DNA of 64,000 nt from Mycobacterium sp. DL99 (GCF_004762045.1 NZ_SJOM01000007.1:5259798-5323797); one strand, 5' to 3'; numbered from the stretch's first letter, positions 25,495 through 34,846 are shown. Translations and numbers: made by a program. Notes: a model not told the origin generated them from the letters alone.

Positions 25495-26703
25495 TCAGAC
25501 CATCGTGTCGGCCGGGGGCAGGCCGAACTCGTTGTTGCCGAAGATCAGGTAGGCACGCTCGGGATCGTTGGCGGCGTGCACCCGGCCGGCGTGCGCATCA
25601 CGCCAGAACCGCTGCACCGGAGCGTCATTGGACAGCGCGGTGGCACCCGAGGCCTCGAAAAGCCGGTCGATCGAGGCGATCGCGCGGCCGGTGGCGCGCA
25701 CCTGATCGCGACGGGCGCGGGCCCGCAGCTCGAACGGGATCTCCTCGCCTGCGACCAGCAGCGCGTATTCGTCGGCGACGTTGCCCGACAGCTGACGCCA
25801 GGCGGCGTCGATGTCACTGGCCGCCTCGGCGATCCGGATCTTGGCGAACGGATCGTCCTTGGCCTTCTCGCCCGCGTAGGCGGCGCGGACGCGCTTGCCC
25901 TGGTGCTCGACGTGTGCGTCGTAGGCGCCGTAGGCCATACCCACGATCGGAGTCGAGATGGTGGTGGGATGGATTGTGCCCCACGGCATCTTGTACACCG
26001 GGGCGGTGTTCGTCTCATAACCGCCGGCGGTGCCGTCGTTCATCGCCTTGTAGGACAGGAAGCGGTGCTTGGGCACGAACGCATCCTTGACCACAAGGGT
26101 GTTGCTGCCGGTGCCGCGCAGGCCGACCACGTTCCAGACGTCGTCGATCTCGTAGTCGCTGCGCGGGATCAGGAAGCTACCGAAGTCGACCGGCCGGCCG
26201 TCCTTGATCACCGGGCCACCGACGAAGGTCCAGGTGGCGTGCGCAGATCCGGACGACCATTGCCATTCGCCGCTCACGATGTAGCCGTCGCCGGCCTCGG
26301 TCACGGTGCCTGCACCCATCGGGGCATACGACGACGATATGCGTGCGGCCGGGTCGTCGCCCCAGACATCCTCTTGCGCCTGCTGATCGAACAGCGCCAG
26401 GTGCCAATTGTGCACGGCGAGAACGCCGGCCACCCAACCGGTGGAACCACAGGCACTGGCCAGCCGGCGCACCGCCTCACAGTAGATGGTGGGGTCGCAC
26501 TGCAGGCCACCCCACTGTTCGGGCTGCAGCAGCTTGAAGAAACCGATGTCCTCCAGCGCCCTCAAGGATTCTTCGGGAATCGTGCGCGTGTCCTCGGTGG
26601 CCTGGGCACGCTCACGGAGCAGCGGCAACAACTCGTCGACACCCGCCAGAACCGATTGGGTGTCGCACACCGCTGGGGCATTGAGTAGCTGAACTGAAGT
26701 CAT
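25495..26703 (-). CDS. Flavin-dependent monooxygenase, HsaA-like
   Basis: HsaA is the oxygenase of the two-component 3-HSA hydroxylase, which makes the catechol cleaved by HsaC. The 402-aa protein has the acyl-CoA-dehydrogenase-like fold and long HsaA-type blocks such as GFFKLLQPEQWGGLQCDP, RISSSYAPMGAG and GLRGTGSNTLVVKD. ATG 26701-26703 follows GGAAGG. A longer frame to 26832 overlaps the upstream kshA-like gene and is rejected. The reductase partner HsaB is not encoded here, so reduced flavin must come from elsewhere. The gene sits between kshA-like and hsaC-like genes in one operon. Confidence 0.9.
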   Translation of the reverse strand: MTSVQLLNAPAVCDTQSVLAGVDELLPLLRERAQATEDTRTIPEESLRALEDIGFFKLLQPEQWGGLQCDPTIYCEAVRRLASACGSTGWVAGVLAVHNWHLALFDQQAQEDVWGDDPAARISSSYAPMGAGTVTEAGDGYIVSGEWQWSSGSAHATWTFVGGPVIKDGRPVDFGSFLIPRSDYEIDDVWNVVGLRGTGSNTLVVKDAFVPKHRFLSYKAMNDGTAGGYETNTAPVYKMPWGTIHPTTISTPIVGMAYGAYDAHVEHQGKRVRAAYAGEKAKDDPFAKIRIAEAASDIDAAWRQLSGNVADEYALLVAGEEIPFELRARARRDQVRATGRAIASIDRLFEASGATALSNDAPVQRFWRDAHAGRVHAANDPERAYLIFGNNEFGLPPADTMV

Positions 26704-26755
26704 GGAACTACCTTCCCAATTGTATTGAGTACATACATTTCTGAATCCTCGGCCG

Positions 26756-27913
26756 CTATTCGGGGACTGCCGCCGCAGCGCGCTGCCGGAGATTCTCCGC
26801 GACTTCGTTGCGCCAATATTCGTTGGCAGCAACGGTATCCACCTCGTACTCGAACCGATCGGTCATCTCCGGCGTGACCTCTGCGGCGTCAACGTAGAAC
26901 TGCTCATACCATCGGCGCAGCTGGTAGACCGGACCGTCTTCCTCGACCAGAAGCGGATTGTCGATACGGGTCTTGTTCTTCCATATCTCCACGTCTTGCA
27001 GGAACCCGCTGCTGACACCTTCGGTGAACGCCTTCAGCAGCATCTCCGTGGCCTCGGGGGTCAGCCCCTGCGGCCGGCGCACCATGATGCCCCACTGCAG
27101 CACAAAGGAATCCGGTGTCACCGGGTAGTGACAGTTCACCAAGATCGCTTCGACTTCGTAGCCGCTGTAGCTGTTGTGCAGCCGGTTGATCATGAACGAC
27201 GGTCCGAAGTAGGACGCCTCGGAATCGAGTACCTGTTCGCCTGCGTAGTGCGAACCACCCAAGTTGACGTCGGGCCTGCCGATCGTCTGAAGATACTGGG
27301 ACGCGACCTGCCCTTCGAACACGTTCTTGAAGTAGGTCGGAAACCCGAAATGGATGTAGTAAAAGTGCGCCATATCGACGATGTTGTCGACGATCTCCCG
27401 ACAGTTGGAGCCGATGAGCTCAGTGCGCCAAGACCATTCCGTCCAGGTTTCGTCACCAACCTCCGGAATTTCGGGAATGTCGAGGTGCGGCGAGGGCGCG
27501 TTCCCCTCCGGGTCGTGCCAGACGAACAGGAGACCTGCACGGACACTTGATATCCACACACGTGTACGTGCGAGGCGTGGAGCACGTTTTGCATACGGGA
27601 CCTGTGTGCAGCGGCCATTGCCCGCCCACCTCCAGTCGTGGAACGGACACGCGAGGGCATCGTCTTTGACCTCGCCTTGAGACAGATCGCCGCCGAGATG
27701 ACGGCAGTACGCATCGAGAACATGCACCGCGCCCTCGCTGTCGGAGAAGACGGCCAGCTTCGTCCCGAACGCATTGATCGAATGCGGCTTTCCGTCCAGA
27801 AACTGCGAGACCAGCCCCAGGCAGTGCCAGCCACGGGCAAACCGTGTCGGCGGCTTGCCGACATCGATCTCACGCACGCCAGCGCTAGTCGAATCGTTAC
27901 TCAAATCCGTCAC
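26756..27913 (-). CDS. Rieske oxygenase, 3-ketosteroid 9-alpha-hydroxylase KshA-like
   Basis: KshA with KshB hydroxylates C9 of 3-ketosteroids, triggering B-ring opening. The 385-aa protein has the Rieske [2Fe-2S] ligands Cys70-x-His72 and Cys89-xx-His92 in CRHLGGDLSQG and CPFHDWRW. The mononuclear iron motif NIVDMAHFYYIHFG follows near residue 180. Length and motifs fit KshA. GTG 27913 directly abuts GGAGG, so TTG 27904, with an 8-base spacing, may be the true start. It is first in the kshA-hsaA-hsaC-like operon, 22 bases from a KstR-like operator. KshB is absent here. Confidence 0.88.
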   Translation of the reverse strand: MTDLSNDSTSAGVREIDVGKPPTRFARGWHCLGLVSQFLDGKPHSINAFGTKLAVFSDSEGAVHVLDAYCRHLGGDLSQGEVKDDALACPFHDWRWAGNGRCTQVPYAKRAPRLARTRVWISSVRAGLLFVWHDPEGNAPSPHLDIPEIPEVGDETWTEWSWRTELIGSNCREIVDNIVDMAHFYYIHFGFPTYFKNVFEGQVASQYLQTIGRPDVNLGGSHYAGEQVLDSEASYFGPSFMINRLHNSYSGYEVEAILVNCHYPVTPDSFVLQWGIMVRRPQGLTPEATEMLLKAFTEGVSSGFLQDVEIWKNKTRIDNPLLVEEDGPVYQLRRWYEQFYVDAAEVTPEMTDRFEYEVDTVAANEYWRNEVAENLRQRAAAAVPE

Positions 27914-27935
27914 CTCCAGCTACTGCTCAGCAAAC

Positions 27936-27949
27936 TAGAACACGTTCCT
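27936..27949. promoter_or_regulatory. KstR-like operator in a divergent steroid promoter region
   Basis: TAGAACACGTTCCT matches the KstR palindrome TnnAACnnGTTnnA at all defined positions except the last. It lies 22 bases upstream of the kshA-like start and 141 bases upstream of the P450 start. KstR represses cholesterol-catabolic genes in mycobacteria until 3-oxo-cholestenoyl-CoA-type ligands appear. Confidence 0.75.
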
Positions 27950-28090
27950 GATTACACCGGATTGCTACGCTAAACCCAGGCTACAAAGGCCCAATAGGGA
28001 CTAATGGCCCTAGTTGTGGCTCGCGGCTGAGCGCAAGGTGATGGGGCGTTGTCATCGCCCGTCCCTGAGAAGCCGAGGAGCGCTCGTCAC

Positions 28091-29326
28091 ATGACTCGTC
28101 CGAATCTGCCCGAAGGCTTCGATCCGCTCGACGCTGACCTGAATCTCGCGGGCCTTCCCGTCACCGAACTTGCGGAGTTGCGTAAGACCGAACCCGTCCA
28201 CTGGGTCGACGTCCCCGGCGGCACCGGAGGATTCGGCGACAAGGGCTACTGGCTGGTGACCCGGCATGCCGATGTCAAGGAGGTGTCGAAGCGAAACGAC
28301 GTCTTCGGAACCGCCCCGGACGGCGCGATCCCGGTTTGGCCCCAGACGATGACCCGCGAGGCGATCGACTTGCAGCGCAACGTGTTGCTGAACACGGACG
28401 ACCCTCAGCACGCGCGGCTGCGCAAGATCATCTCCCGGGCCTTCACCCCGCGTGCACTCTCGCGGCTCGAGGATGAACTCAACTTCCGCGCGCAGCAGAT
28501 CGCCAAGAACGCCGTGGCCCTGAGCGCAGGCGATTTCGTCGAGCAGGTGGCGTGTGAGCTGCCGCTGCAGGCCATCGCCGAGCTGCTCGGTGTCCCGCAG
28601 GACGACCGCGACAAGCTGTTCCGCTGGTCCAACGAGATGACCGCCGGCGACGATCCCGAGTACGCCGATGTCGATCCGGTCGCATCGTCGGTCGAGCTCA
28701 TCGCGTATGCCCAGAAGATGGCCGAGGAGCGCGGCAAGCACCCGACCGACGACATCGTCACCGCACTGGTCCAGGCCGATATCGACGGCGAGAAACTCAG
28801 CGACGACGAGTTCGGCTTCTTCGTCATCATGCTTGCGGTCGCGGGCAACGAGACGAGCCGCAACTCGATCACCCACGGCATGATCGCCTTCTCCCAATAC
28901 CCCGAGCAGTGGGAGCTTTTCAAGCGGGAGCGACCCAAGACCGCCGTCGACGAGATCATCCGTTGGGCCACGCCGGTGTCGGCCTTCCAGCGCACCGCCC
29001 TCACCGATGTCGAGTTACACGGCGTGCAGATCAAGAAGGGGCAGCGGGTCGTGATGTCCTACCGCTCGGCCAATTTCGACGAGGACGTGTTCGACGACCC
29101 GTACAGCTTCAACATCCTTCGCGACCCCAACCCGCACGTCGGCTTCGGCGGCACCGGGGCGCACTACTGCATCGGCGCCAACCTCGCCAGGATGACGATC
29201 AACCTGATCTTCAACGCCGTCGCCGATCACATGCCCGACCTCAAGCCGACCGGCGATCCCGAACGGCTGAAGTCCGGATGGCTCAACGGCATCAAGCACT
29301 GGCCCGTCAACTACACCGGCACATAG
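28091..29326 (+). CDS. Cytochrome P450, CYP125-like steroid C26/27-monooxygenase
   Basis: CYP125 oxidises the cholesterol side-chain terminus. The 411-aa protein shares long blocks with CYP125 as I recall it: LNTDDPQHARLRKIISRAFT, VEQVACELPLQAIAELLGVP, I-helix AGNETSRNSITHGM, and heme loop HVGFGGTGAHYCIGANLAR with the cysteine ligand. ATG 28091 follows GAGGAG by 10 bases. A longer frame (28049) lacks a ribosome site. It diverges from the kshA-like operon across a KstR-like site. It is probably an additional CYP125 paralogue; subfamily not determined. Confidence 0.88.
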   Translation: MTRPNLPEGFDPLDADLNLAGLPVTELAELRKTEPVHWVDVPGGTGGFGDKGYWLVTRHADVKEVSKRNDVFGTAPDGAIPVWPQTMTREAIDLQRNVLLNTDDPQHARLRKIISRAFTPRALSRLEDELNFRAQQIAKNAVALSAGDFVEQVACELPLQAIAELLGVPQDDRDKLFRWSNEMTAGDDPEYADVDPVASSVELIAYAQKMAEERGKHPTDDIVTALVQADIDGEKLSDDEFGFFVIMLAVAGNETSRNSITHGMIAFSQYPEQWELFKRERPKTAVDEIIRWATPVSAFQRTALTDVELHGVQIKKGQRVVMSYRSANFDEDVFDDPYSFNILRDPNPHVGFGGTGAHYCIGANLARMTINLIFNAVADHMPDLKPTGDPERLKSGWLNGIKHWPVNYTGT

Positions 29327-29458
29327 CGAGCGCCACCCCGTATGTGCTCATTTCTGGTGACGTCGACGACCGCCCGACTAGCTGCGGCGGGGCGAGACGT
29401 TGTTGACGGCTCTCGTCGCGGTTGACATTCAAGTTGGTTGAGGCCCGACGATGTTCGG

Positions 29459-30518
29459 GTGGCTGACCCAGAGTTGATGTCGATCGGCGCGTTCGCGAAG
29501 CTCGCCGGGCTGACCGCGAGCGCGTTGCGGTTTTATGACGATGCAGGCTTACTTGATCCCGAGCAGGTCGAACCGCTCACGGGGTACCGACTCTATGGCG
29601 AGTCGCAGCTCGTTCGCGCCGCGCAGTTGCGTCAGCTGCGCGAGATTGGGATGCCGCTGCCCACCATCGGCAGGTTCTTCACCGCCAGCGCCCAAGAGGC
29701 GGCGCAGTTGATCGACGATCAAGTCGCCAAGGTCGCCGCGGAGGCAGCCGGGATTCAACGAGCCGCCACGACGCTCAAGGCGTCTCTCGGGGAGCCGGCT
29801 CGCCTCAGTATTTGCGCGCTCTCGGGTCCGGTCCTCGCCGCGGCGATCGATCAGGTCGTGGCTACCACGATTCACGATCCCGAGTTCCCAGTCCTGAATG
29901 GTGTGCGCCTGGAAGCAGATCCAGACGCCATTTCGCTGACGGCGACCGATCGCTATCGCCTGGCCACGCGGACGCTTGTGCCCAACCAACCGCCTGCCGC
30001 TTGCTGGGCAGGAACTCTGGCCGCAGACGATCTCCAGACCACAGCCTCGCGACTTCGACGAACCCCGATCGTGACGCTGGAAGCGAGCGAACGGAGCCTG
30101 AGCCTGCGCATGGCCGACAGCGCCGTGATGCACTGCCGCCTGCTGACCGAGGCCTTTCCTGACTACCGGCTTCTGGTCAGTTCACTTCCCCCTGTGTCAC
30201 ATCGCGTCAGCGTCGAGAAGCAGGACGTGCTCAAGGCGCTGGAGCAGCAGGTGCCGGAGAAGGTCGGCCTTCGGATGGCGGCCGGCCGGCCGAGCCTCCT
30301 AACTGTCCGACAGCGCTGTCGAACTCAACGGCACCGTGTCTGGCCCCGACCTGACGCTCTGGTTCGAGCTGACCACGTTGTACCCAGCGGTGAGCCACGC
30401 AATTGGCAACGACTTGATGCTCGACCTCCGCGGGCCCGACCAACCGGCCACCGTCCGGTCGGCCGACGACGGTGATTTCACCACGCTCGTCATGCCATGT
30501 CGGCATTCTTCGAAGTAG
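29459..30518 (+). pseudogene. MerR regulator fused to a DNA polymerase III beta-clamp-like domain, frameshifted
   Basis: The first 70 or so residues are a MerR winged helix (MSIGAFAKLAGLTASALRFYDDAGLL). After a coiled helix comes a region like the DnaN sliding clamp (PVLNGVRLEADPDAISLTATDRYRLATRTLV). The frame is broken at about 30301: one extra A in CTAACTG. Removing it restores LLLSDSAVELNGTVSGP and a clamp-like C-terminus ending CRHSSK at 30518. The unrepaired frame instead runs to 30475 with arginine-rich nonsense. It is a recent single-base lesion or a sequencing error. Start is GTG 29459 or ATG 29477. A TTGACA (29423-29428) lies upstream. Confidence 0.75.
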
Positions 30519-30707
30519 GCCAAGCGATCGTAAGGCGATGGGAGGCCCGGGCGATCTCGGCTGCAACCGCTTTCAGGTTCGCCGGCAGACGTCCCGAAAC
30601 ACGACGCAGTCGGGTCATCTGGGCAAATTTGCGACGGGGCTAATAGGCGTTGTTACAGTGTGCAAGCACTTTGTCGGCTACATCACACTTCGAAGGCGGC
30701 CCGCTCG

Positions 30708-32741
30708 ATGTCACAGCCCATCCCTCCCCGTCTGCACAAGGCCAAGGCAGCTGCCACCGCGGCGGCGATCGTCGCCACCACGGCGGCGTTGACCGCAGGT
30801 GTTGCGTCCTCCGCGCCGGAGGCGCTCGCGGCCCACAACCGCAGTGTGCAAGCGGATGTCGAGCTGGTCGCCGATGCCGGGCAGATCCCCGACATCGTCG
30901 GAATCTACGGAGTGGGCCCGATCTTCTGGACCGCGCAGATCCTCGGGATCACCCCCGAGAACGTGATCAAGGCCGCCGGGGGCTTGACCGGCAACACCGA
31001 GCTGGCCAACGTAGCCATCACACTGCTGAACGTTCTGGACAAGATCTCGCCGATCGACGCCGGGGTCAAGGGCCCGATGCCCAGCGACGTGTACAACACC
31101 GTCAATGACCTGGACTACACCTTCACCGGGCTTTCCCAGATGTTCGGGCTCGGCGAGAACAATGCCTTCATCAACTGGATCGTCAAACACGCCCCGGTCC
31201 TGAATCAGCGCCGCGACATCATCCTGTCCGAGAGCCTGGGCGGTCTCACCACCTCGATGGCCTACCGCGACATGATCAATGCGGTCCAGTCGAATGACCC
31301 GAACTGGGATGTCGGGGTGACGGGTCAGTGGCTGATCTTCGTCAACAACGTCAGTCGGCCGGGTGGCGGATTGTTCGCACTGGCAACACCTTTCACCAAC
31401 CTGTTCGGACTCGACCTCACCACTCCGGATGCGGGCAGCTACACCAATGCCGACAAGACCAAGGTCCTGAACACCTCGATCCTGGATATCACCTGGGCCT
31501 ACAATCCACTGTCGGATGTGCCCACCACGCTGAACCCGCTGGCCTGGGCCAACTCTCTGGCAGCCGGAGTGTTCCTCACCTACCTGCTCCCAGACGAGGG
31601 CAACAACATCGGCAATCATGTCTTGCCGAAGTTGGGTGCCGGAATACTCGACGGCGTCAAGGTGATGCTGGACCCGACCGGTGGCCAAGGTCTGCAGATG
31701 ATCCCGGTCCTCGGTGACCTGCTGAAGCTCTTCAACGTGAACGTCCTCAACTACCCCGGCAAGGCCACGTACATCACCTACGACTCGGGCAACCTCCCGT
31801 TGCTCGAACCGTTCCGCGTTATCCCGCATCTGGCCAATCTTGTTCCGGGCGTTCATATCCCGACTCCATTGACCGACAGCGTCGAAGATGCGCTGCGGAA
31901 GATGGTCAACATGGGCTACCAGGACGTCAACCCCGACACCCTGGAACGCACGTTCGGCGAAGCCGGCGATCAGGCTTACCTGTGGCACTCTCCCCTCACC
32001 CCGACGCAGCAGCTGGCCGCCAATCAGGTTGTGTTCAACGCACTGATCGACGGCATTCAGGAGCACGCCCTGAACCCGGAAGCCTGGACCCCGGCGCTTC
32101 CGGGTGCCGACTTCAAGCCGATCGTGCAGAACGCGCTGACGGTGGCGGTCGCCAAGGCCATGAGGGATGCGCTCGAAGTCGTCCAGAACGGCGCCAATCC
32201 CATGTTCGACGCGGTCGAGAAGGGCCTGGCCCCCGTCACGCACGCGCTCGATGGCATCAACGCTCAGATGGAAACGGCCATCGACAACATGCTCAAGGTC
32301 AACGGATCCACGGCCAACAAGCAGTCCGGCAAGCAGGCCATCACGTCCGTCCCGTCGGGCGACAACGTGCTGAAGACGCTCAGCCTCGAAGCCCCCGCCG
32401 CCGACATTGAAGGCACCGACGCCAAGGCCAAGGACGCCGACACCGGCGCCAAGCCCGCTCCCGGCAAGGATGTCCTCAAAGCGCTTGGTGTGGACAAGGA
32501 CTCGCTGCAGAAGACGGCAAGCTCCCGGACGAAGGCCCGCCACGCCGCTGACGCCGGCGATCCCGTCAAGAAGTCGGTCCAGGAGACCGTCGCCAAAGTG
32601 CGCGGTGCGGTCGATGATGCCGCCAAGGACATCAAGGACGCCACCGGCGGCATGAAGAAGGATTCGAAGAAGGCGAAGCAGCCCCAGACCAAGAAGGTCA
32701 AGGCCGAGAAGAACGAGAAGTCGTCCGACGCGGCCGCGTAA
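30708..32741 (+). CDS. Large exported PE-PPE-domain-like protein with basic C-terminal tail
   Basis: The 677-aa protein has a signal peptide (AAATAAAIVATTAALTAGVASSAPEALA). A PE-PPE-type alpha/beta-hydrolase-like domain of about 400 residues follows (DILSPIDAGVKGP region through LTYLLPDEGNNIGNHVLPKLG). The expected nucleophile elbow reads LSESLGGLTTSM, without a clean GxSxG. The last 150 residues are Ala/Lys/Asp rich and end in a histone-like basic tail (KKDSKKAKQPQTKKVKAEKN). ATG 30708 is chosen because MSQPIPPRLHKAK gives a normal signal peptide. A long antisense frame over this gene is not a gene. Surface location is likely; function is unknown. Confidence 0.7.
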   Translation: MSQPIPPRLHKAKAAATAAAIVATTAALTAGVASSAPEALAAHNRSVQADVELVADAGQIPDIVGIYGVGPIFWTAQILGITPENVIKAAGGLTGNTELANVAITLLNVLDKISPIDAGVKGPMPSDVYNTVNDLDYTFTGLSQMFGLGENNAFINWIVKHAPVLNQRRDIILSESLGGLTTSMAYRDMINAVQSNDPNWDVGVTGQWLIFVNNVSRPGGGLFALATPFTNLFGLDLTTPDAGSYTNADKTKVLNTSILDITWAYNPLSDVPTTLNPLAWANSLAAGVFLTYLLPDEGNNIGNHVLPKLGAGILDGVKVMLDPTGGQGLQMIPVLGDLLKLFNVNVLNYPGKATYITYDSGNLPLLEPFRVIPHLANLVPGVHIPTPLTDSVEDALRKMVNMGYQDVNPDTLERTFGEAGDQAYLWHSPLTPTQQLAANQVVFNALIDGIQEHALNPEAWTPALPGADFKPIVQNALTVAVAKAMRDALEVVQNGANPMFDAVEKGLAPVTHALDGINAQMETAIDNMLKVNGSTANKQSGKQAITSVPSGDNVLKTLSLEAPAADIEGTDAKAKDADTGAKPAPGKDVLKALGVDKDSLQKTASSRTKARHAADAGDPVKKSVQETVAKVRGAVDDAAKDIKDATGGMKKDSKKAKQPQTKKVKAEKNEKSSDAAA

Positions 32742-32780
32742 TCGCTGACGGCCCGGTGACGCGTCGGTAGCGTGGCCAAT

Positions 32781-33542
32781 ATGCCACGCACTGTGCTCGT
32801 CACCGGGGCGACCGGCACTCTCGGCCACCACGTGGTGCCTGAGGCGACCGCGGCCGGTCATCAAATCCGCGCACTGAGCCGTCAGGACCGGGTTGGATAC
32901 ACGGGCCTGCATTGGCACCAAGCCGACTTGCTCAAGCCCGACGGTCTGGATGCCGCACTCGACGGCGTAGACGTCGTCGTCCATTGCGCGACTCAAGCCG
33001 CCGGCAGTAAGGACATCAGGGCGGCCCGGAACCTGATCGAAGCTGCGCGACGCAAGGGCGTCGGGCACCTCATCTATATCTCGATCGTCGGGATCGACGA
33101 CATCCCGCTTCCCTATTACAAGACCAAGTTGCGGGTCGAGCAGGCGCTCGAGACGTCCGGTGTCGGGCACACGATCCTGCGCGCCACCCAGTTCCACGAG
33201 CTAATCGAAAAGATGTTCTCGGTGCAGCGGTTCTCACCCTTTTTGTGGACGCTGCGCGACGTCCGATTCCAGCCCATCGACACCCGCGATGTGGCCACCC
33301 GACTGGTCGCATTGATCGATACAGAGCCGGCCGGACGGGTGCCCGACATCGGCGGCCCCAGCGTCCACAGTCACCCAGAATTGGGACAAATGTATCTCTC
33401 AGCACACAACAGCGTGCGTCGCGTGGCCAGATTCACCCTCCCCGGCCGCATCGTCGGCGGTTACAGGTCGGGAGCCAATCTGACCCCGGAAAACGCGGTC
33501 GACGGTGCATCGTTCCAGGACTATCTGGGCGCCGGCGGATAG
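32781..33542 (+). CDS. NAD(P)-binding atypical SDR / NmrA-like protein
   Basis: The 253-aa protein has a Rossmann signature VLVTGATGTLGHHVV at residues 4-18, and later YISIVGIDDIPLPYYKTK resembling the YxxxK region of extended SDRs. The family covers NmrA-like redox sensors and quinone reductases. ATG 32781 is preferred over GTG 32772 on family grounds. Ribosome sites are weak at both. It starts 40 bases after the exported protein gene. Substrate is unknown. Confidence 0.8.
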   Translation: MPRTVLVTGATGTLGHHVVPEATAAGHQIRALSRQDRVGYTGLHWHQADLLKPDGLDAALDGVDVVVHCATQAAGSKDIRAARNLIEAARRKGVGHLIYISIVGIDDIPLPYYKTKLRVEQALETSGVGHTILRATQFHELIEKMFSVQRFSPFLWTLRDVRFQPIDTRDVATRLVALIDTEPAGRVPDIGGPSVHSHPELGQMYLSAHNSVRRVARFTLPGRIVGGYRSGANLTPENAVDGASFQDYLGAGG

Positions 33543-33639
33543 ATCGCCTACACCGAACAGGGCTCACCGTCGCAACCATGGCGACACAGTTCGGCCATCG
33601 GTCTTGCATGTGACAGCGATCGTCGTAGGCTCGACACCG

Positions 33640-34221
33640 ATGAGCACTTCAGCGCCGCAGGGCAGGTCGATGCGCGCTGCCGACACCGACCGCATTCAGG
33701 TGGCGCAGCTGCTCACTGATGCTGCCGCCGCGGGCCGGCTGCCGATGGCTGAGTACGAGGACCGGCTGGCAAAGGCTTATGCGGCTGAGACCTACGACGA
33801 TCTGGCGCGGCTGAGTCGCGACCTCCCCGGCGCCGTGAACTGTTCGGCCGGCCACTGTCGCCCCGCCCCCTCGACGGTGCTGCTGGCGATCTTGAGCGGG
33901 TTCGAACGCCGCGGCCGGTGGAACGTGCCGAAGAAGCTGACGACATTCGCACTCTTCGGCGGCGGCGTGGTCGATCTGCGCTACGCCGATTTCACCGCAC
34001 CCGATGTCGAGGTCCGCACCTATTCGATCTTCGGGGGACAGACCATCCTGGTGCCACCCGAGGTGAATGTGGATGTCGATGGCATGGGCGTGATGGGGAA
34101 CTTCGATGACAGCGTCGACGGGGCGGGCACGTCCGGGGCGCCGCGTGTGCACATCCGCGGTTTCTCCCTGTGGGGCAGCGTCAGCGTCAAACGTAAGAAG
34201 CGCCGTAACCAGACCGATTGA
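33640..34221 (+). CDS. DUF1707 protein with LiaF-like C-terminal domain (Rv0966c type)
   Basis: The 193-aa protein has an N-terminal DUF1707 (MRAADTDRIQVAQLLTDAAAAGRLPMAEYEDRLAKAYAA pattern with conserved R-D/E and YxxR). A C-terminal beta-rich domain like LiaF/DUF2154 follows (TTFALFGGGVVDLRYADF and TYSIFGGQTILVPPEVNV). No transmembrane helix is evident. The equivalent by synteny is Rv0966c. A terminator follows. The role is unknown; LiaF-like domains in other bacteria act in cell-envelope stress signalling. Confidence 0.8.
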   Translation: MSTSAPQGRSMRAADTDRIQVAQLLTDAAAAGRLPMAEYEDRLAKAYAAETYDDLARLSRDLPGAVNCSAGHCRPAPSTVLLAILSGFERRGRWNVPKKLTTFALFGGGVVDLRYADFTAPDVEVRTYSIFGGQTILVPPEVNVDVDGMGVMGNFDDSVDGAGTSGAPRVHIRGFSLWGSVSVKRKKRRNQTD

Positions 34222-34259
34222 GCGCGGCCCTCACGGGCCTGACACCAAGGCAATAAAGA

Positions 34260-34285
34260 ACGGGCGGGCCCGAAGGCCCGCCCGT
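34260..34285. terminator. Bidirectional terminator
   Basis: An 11-base perfect stem ACGGGCGGGCC (34260-34270) pairs with 34275-34285 across a CGAA loop, between the convergent DUF1707 gene and the exported-protein gene. Confidence 0.8.
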
Positions 34286-34300
34286 CTCTGTGTCTAACGA

Positions 34301-34846
34301 TCAGTGGTTGCAGCTTGAGGCGGCGACGCAGGTCAATGACTTGTTGGCGTTGGAAGGCTTCGCGCTCGAGGCGTTGACAGCCGATCCCGAAATCGCCTTC
34401 GGCAGGGTGCCCGGCAGGTCCTTCTCGTCCGGGAGGATCTTGTTGCCGAGGTACTGATTCGAGTACTTCTGCGTCTCGTTGTAGTAGTACTTGCCGGCGT
34501 TGACGTTCAGCTCGCCCTGGATCGCACCGTTGGTGCCCTTACTGGGATCGGCGTAGTTCCCGGTGCCGAAGTTGGTGTGGTACACCTCGCCCAGCGGGCT
34601 GTCGTCGAGCGTCTTGTTGACGCCGGGCGTCTGGTTGAACACCTTGTCGCCGACGGCCTGGGCCGCCCGGACTCCCGGCGCGGGGTTGTCGAACGCGGGC
34701 CTGCCCACCGCGTTACCCGACGCGCTGGAGTCAGCGGATGCCAGCCCTGTCGGCAAAGCCACCGCCAACGCACCGCCCGCGATGACACCCCCAACCAACG
34801 TCCGCGTCCGCACCGACCGCTCGGACAACTTCCGATGTTTTGCCAT
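34301..34846 (-). CDS. Small secreted protein of unknown function
   Basis: The 181-aa protein has a clear Sec signal peptide (RTRTLVGGVIAGGALAVALPTGLASA, cleavage about residue 38). The mature part is rich in Asn, Gly and Tyr (FGTGNYADPSKGTNGAIQGE and KYYYNETQKYSNQYLG). Two cysteines near the C-terminus (LTCVAASSCNH) could form a disulphide. No known domain was recognised. ATG 34846 is preceded by AGAGGTAAC. The 200 bases upstream carry its promoter, without a recognised operator. Confidence 0.7.
   Translation of the reverse strand: MAKHRKLSERSVRTRTLVGGVIAGGALAVALPTGLASADSSASGNAVGRPAFDNPAPGVRAAQAVGDKVFNQTPGVNKTLDDSPLGEVYHTNFGTGNYADPSKGTNGAIQGELNVNAGKYYYNETQKYSNQYLGNKILPDEKDLPGTLPKAISGSAVNASSAKPSNANKSLTCVAASSCNH

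Noticed and set aside
25030..26688. 552-codon plus-strand frame over the hsaA/hsaC-like genes
   Set aside because: The HsaA- and HsaC-like proteins on the other strand are unmistakable. This frame is their shadow.
30711..33197. 828-codon minus-strand open frame
   Set aside because: It lies antisense to the exported PE-PPE-like gene and the SDR gene. Its composition (Gly/Arg/His/Val rich, no domains) is the typical mirror of a GC-rich gene.
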